This document shows, one piece after another, positions 61,936 through 64,000 of a stretch of DNA of 64,000 bases. Source of the DNA: JBCBGF01 sp039193455 (GTDB taxonomy: Bacteria > Pseudomonadota > Alphaproteobacteria > Rhodobacterales > Rhodobacteraceae); NCBI GenBank assembly GCA_039193455.1, contig JBCCWO010000004.1, positions 62,001 through 126,000 of the forward strand, given 5' to 3'. Both the position numbers and the translations under genes were made by a program. The notes under the pieces were generated by a model. That model searched no databases and was not told where the DNA came from. It saw only the letters and a program-made list of their open reading frames with translations. The stretch's first letter is position 1, and the number at the start of each line of letters is the position of its first letter.

Positions 61936-64000
61936 TCAGGCCGCCCGTGCCTGTCCGATCAGGCCCAGGATTTCGCGCGCGGCGTCGGGGATGTTCGTCC
62001 CCGGCCCGAAGATTGCCGAAACCCCAGCGGCCTTCAAGAAGTCATAGTCCTGCTGCGGGATGACCCCGCCACAGATCACCAGGATGTCCCCCGCCCCTTG
62101 CGCCTTGAGCGCCTCGATCAGCTTGGGTGCCAGCGTCTTATGGCCAGCGGCCTGCGAAGATATCCCCACGACATGCACGTCGTTATCCACAGCGTCCTGG
62201 GCCGCTTCCTCGGGCGTCTGGAACAAGGGCCCCACATCGACATCAAACCCGATATCGGCAAATGCCGTGGCGATGACCTTGGCACCCCGGTCGTGCCCGT
62301 CCTGACCCATTTTCACCACCAGCATCCGGGGCCGCCGCCCTTCGGCTTCGGCAAAAAGCTCCACATCCTTTTGGATGGCTGCAAACCCTTCGTCGCCCTC
62401 ATAGGCGGCGCCATACACTCCGGCCAACGTCTTTACCTCCGCACGGTGGCGGCCAAAGGCCCGCTCCATCGCCATTGAAATCTCGCCCACCGTGGCCCGC
62501 GCCCGCGCCGCCTCGACCGCGGCGGCAAGCAGGTTCCCCGTGCCGTCCCGCGCGCTTTGCTCAAGGGCGCTCAACGCAGCCTCACACGCCGCAGCGTCGC
62601 GACCTGCACGTGTGGCCTCGATCCGCGCAACTTGGGCATCGCGCACGGCTTCGTTGTCGATATCGAGAATGTCGATAGGGTCTTCGGCGTCCTTGCGGTA
62701 CTTGTTGACGCCCACGATCACCTCGTCCCCCCGGTCGATCATCGCCTGCCGCCGCGCTGCGGTTTCCTCGATCCGCAGCTTGGGCATGCCAGAGCCCACG
62801 GCCTTGGTCATACCGCCCATCGCCTCGACCTCTTCGATAAGCGCCCAAGCCTTGTCGGCCAGTTCCGCTGTCAGGCTTTCGACGTAGTAGGACCCGGCCA
62901 GCGGATCGACGACGTTTGTGACGCCCGTCTCCTCTTGCAGCACCAGCTGCGTGTTTCGGGCGATGCGAGCCGAGAACTCGGTGGGCAGGGCAATCGCCTC
63001 GTCCAGCGCGTTGGTGTGCAGCGACTGCGTGCCCCCCAACACGGCGCTCATGGCCTCATAGGCCGTCCGCACAACGTTGTTGTAAGGGTCTTGCTCTTGC
63101 AGGCTCACACCCGATGTCTGGCAATGGGTCCGCAGCATCGAGGATTTGGGATCCTTTGGCTCAAACTCACTCATGATCCGGTGCCAGAGGAGGCGCGCGG
63201 CCCGGAGCTTTGCCGCCTCCATGAAGAAGTTCATGCCGATGGCAAAGAAGAACGACAGGCGCGGCGCGAACTTATCCACATCCATACCGCGCGCCAAAGC
63301 TGCGCGCACGTATTCGCGCCCGTCGGCCAGTGTGAAGGCAAGCTCTTGCACCAGGTTCGCCCCCGCCTCTTGCATGTGATAGCCCGAGATCGAGATCGAG
63401 TTGAACTTGGGCATCTCGGCGCTGGTGTATGCGATGATGTCCGAGATGATCCGCATCGATGGGTCGGGCGGGTAGATATACGTGTTCCGCACCATGAATT
63501 CCTTCAGAATGTCATTCTGAATGGTGCCCGACAGGGCGGCGCGATCGACCCCCTGCTCTTCCCCGGTGACGATGAAGTTTGCCAGAACCGGGATCACCGC
63601 CCCGTTCATCGTCATCGACACGCTGACTTTCTCCAACGGAATGCCATCGAAGAGGATCTTCATATCCTCGACGCTGTCGATGGCCACCCCGGCCTTGCCG
63701 ACATCGCCCAGAACGCGGGGGTGATCGCTGTCATAGCCCCGGTGGGTGGCCAGATCGAAGGCGACCGAGACGCCCTGCTGCCCGGCGGCAAGCGCCTTGC
63801 GATAGAAGGCGTTCGACTCTTCGGCGGTCGAGAACCCCGCATATTGGCGGATGGTCCAGGGGCGCCCGGCATACATCGTGGCCTTTACCCCCCGCGTGAA
63901 CGGCGCAAAGCCGGGAACCGAGTTAGTATGCTCAAGCCCCGCGACATCCTCGGCGGTATAAAGTGGTTTGACGCGGATCCCCTCCAGCGTTTCCCACTCC
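61936..64000 (-). CDS. scpA: Methylmalonyl-CoA mutase, 3' part (gene extends past the window)
   Basis: The visible 688 residues hold almost the whole enzyme. The substrate barrel has GRPWTIRQYAGFSTAEESN, TMNGAVIPVLANFIVTGEEQ and LRTHCQTSGVSLQEQDPYNN. The C-terminal B12-binding domain has the cobalt-ligand motif DGHDRGAKVIATAF. The reading frame stays open to 64000 (63877 on reads TRGVKATMYAG backwards), so the start lies outside. It isomerises methylmalonyl-CoA to succinyl-CoA in propionate metabolism. The single-chain full-length form is usual for Rhodobacterales. Confidence 0.95.
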   Translation of the reverse strand, partial: EWETLEGIRVKPLYTAEDVAGLEHTNSVPGFAPFTRGVKATMYAGRPWTIRQYAGFSTAEESNAFYRKALAAGQQGVSVAFDLATHRGYDSDHPRVLGDVGKAGVAIDSVEDMKILFDGIPLEKVSVSMTMNGAVIPVLANFIVTGEEQGVDRAALSGTIQNDILKEFMVRNTYIYPPDPSMRIISDIIAYTSAEMPKFNSISISGYHMQEAGANLVQELAFTLADGREYVRAALARGMDVDKFAPRLSFFFAIGMNFFMEAAKLRAARLLWHRIMSEFEPKDPKSSMLRTHCQTSGVSLQEQDPYNNVVRTAYEAMSAVLGGTQSLHTNALDEAIALPTEFSARIARNTQLVLQEETGVTNVVDPLAGSYYVESLTAELADKAWALIEEVEAMGGMTKAVGSGMPKLRIEETAARRQAMIDRGDEVIVGVNKYRKDAEDPIDILDIDNEAVRDAQVARIEATRAGRDAAACEAALSALEQSARDGTGNLLAAAVEAARARATVGEISMAMERAFGRHRAEVKTLAGVYGAAYEGDEGFAAIQKDVELFAEAEGRRPRMLVVKMGQDGHDRGAKVIATAFADIGFDVDVGPLFQTPEEAAQDAVDNDVHVVGISSQAAGHKTLAPKLIEALKAQGAGDILVICGGVIPQQDYDFLKAAGVSAIFGPGTNIPDAAREILGLIGQARAA

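Overview
The window looks like the chromosome of a marine or plant-associated Rhodobacterales (Roseobacter/Rhodobacteraceae) alphaproteobacterium. The DNA is GC-rich and densely packed, with many ATGA and TGATG gene junctions. Diagnostic neighbours are a CarD regulator, a seven-iron ferredoxin FdxA, an S4-domain protein and a Suv3-like helicase in one block. A polyol operon in the Rhodobacter smoEFGK-smoS-mtlK order, a DctPQM TRAP transporter and a plus-strand gene order rich in solute-binding-protein transporters point the same way. No tRNA, rRNA, CRISPR array, transposase or phage gene was seen.

Layout. 1-11723 (+): the end of a GntR/FCD regulator, then a likely D-apiose/D-apionate operon (lactonase apnL, dehydrogenase apsD, a RuBisCO-like protein, a DUF1537 kinase, oxidoisomerase apnO), followed by a ribose-type ABC transporter (binding protein, permease, ATPase, permease). 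Together these would import a sugar, oxidise it to a lactone, open the lactone, oxidise and isomerise, phosphorylate, and cleave through the RuBisCO-like enzyme. 11959-13586: a flavin-type split-barrel protein and a pair of half-size permeases. 13787-21318 (-): sorbitol/mannitol operon smoEFGK-smoS-mtlK under a LacI regulator; smoK carries a one-base frameshift as written.

21426-35033 (-): catabolic block with an alcohol dehydrogenase, a class IV aminotransferase, glutaryl-CoA dehydrogenase, and phenylacetyl-CoA epoxidase genes paaA-B-C-D-E plus paaZ and a thiolase. Two extra small genes are threaded into the paa set. A BASS-family transporter and an acyl-CoA ligase lie upstream. 35137-37048 (-): FAD oxidoreductase and Nudix hydrolase. 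37282-43906 (+): three glycosyltransferase-like genes surrounding a TRAP transporter. 43965-50828: PAS protein, O-acetylhomoserine sulfhydrylase, SIMPL-domain protein, a GspL/PilP-like composite protein, hppD and an Lrp regulator.

50838-64000: Kef-type antiporter, carD, fdxA, an S4-domain protein lacking a normal start codon, Suv3-like helicase, small secreted and TPR proteins, an SCP2-like protein, two alpha/beta hydrolases, an HpcH-type aldolase, panE-like reductase and the 3' part of methylmalonyl-CoA mutase running off the window.

The most interesting observations are: (i) the complete RuBisCO-like apionate operon; (ii) strong hairpins placed just after the binding-protein gene in all three transport operons; (iii) the S4 gene that continues in the helicase reading frame directly after its stop and has only a CTG as plausible start; (iv) a permease split into two homologous halves; (v) the orphan GspL/PilP-like protein; (vi) the smoK frameshift. 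All functional calls come from reading motifs and gene order by eye; no database search was run.
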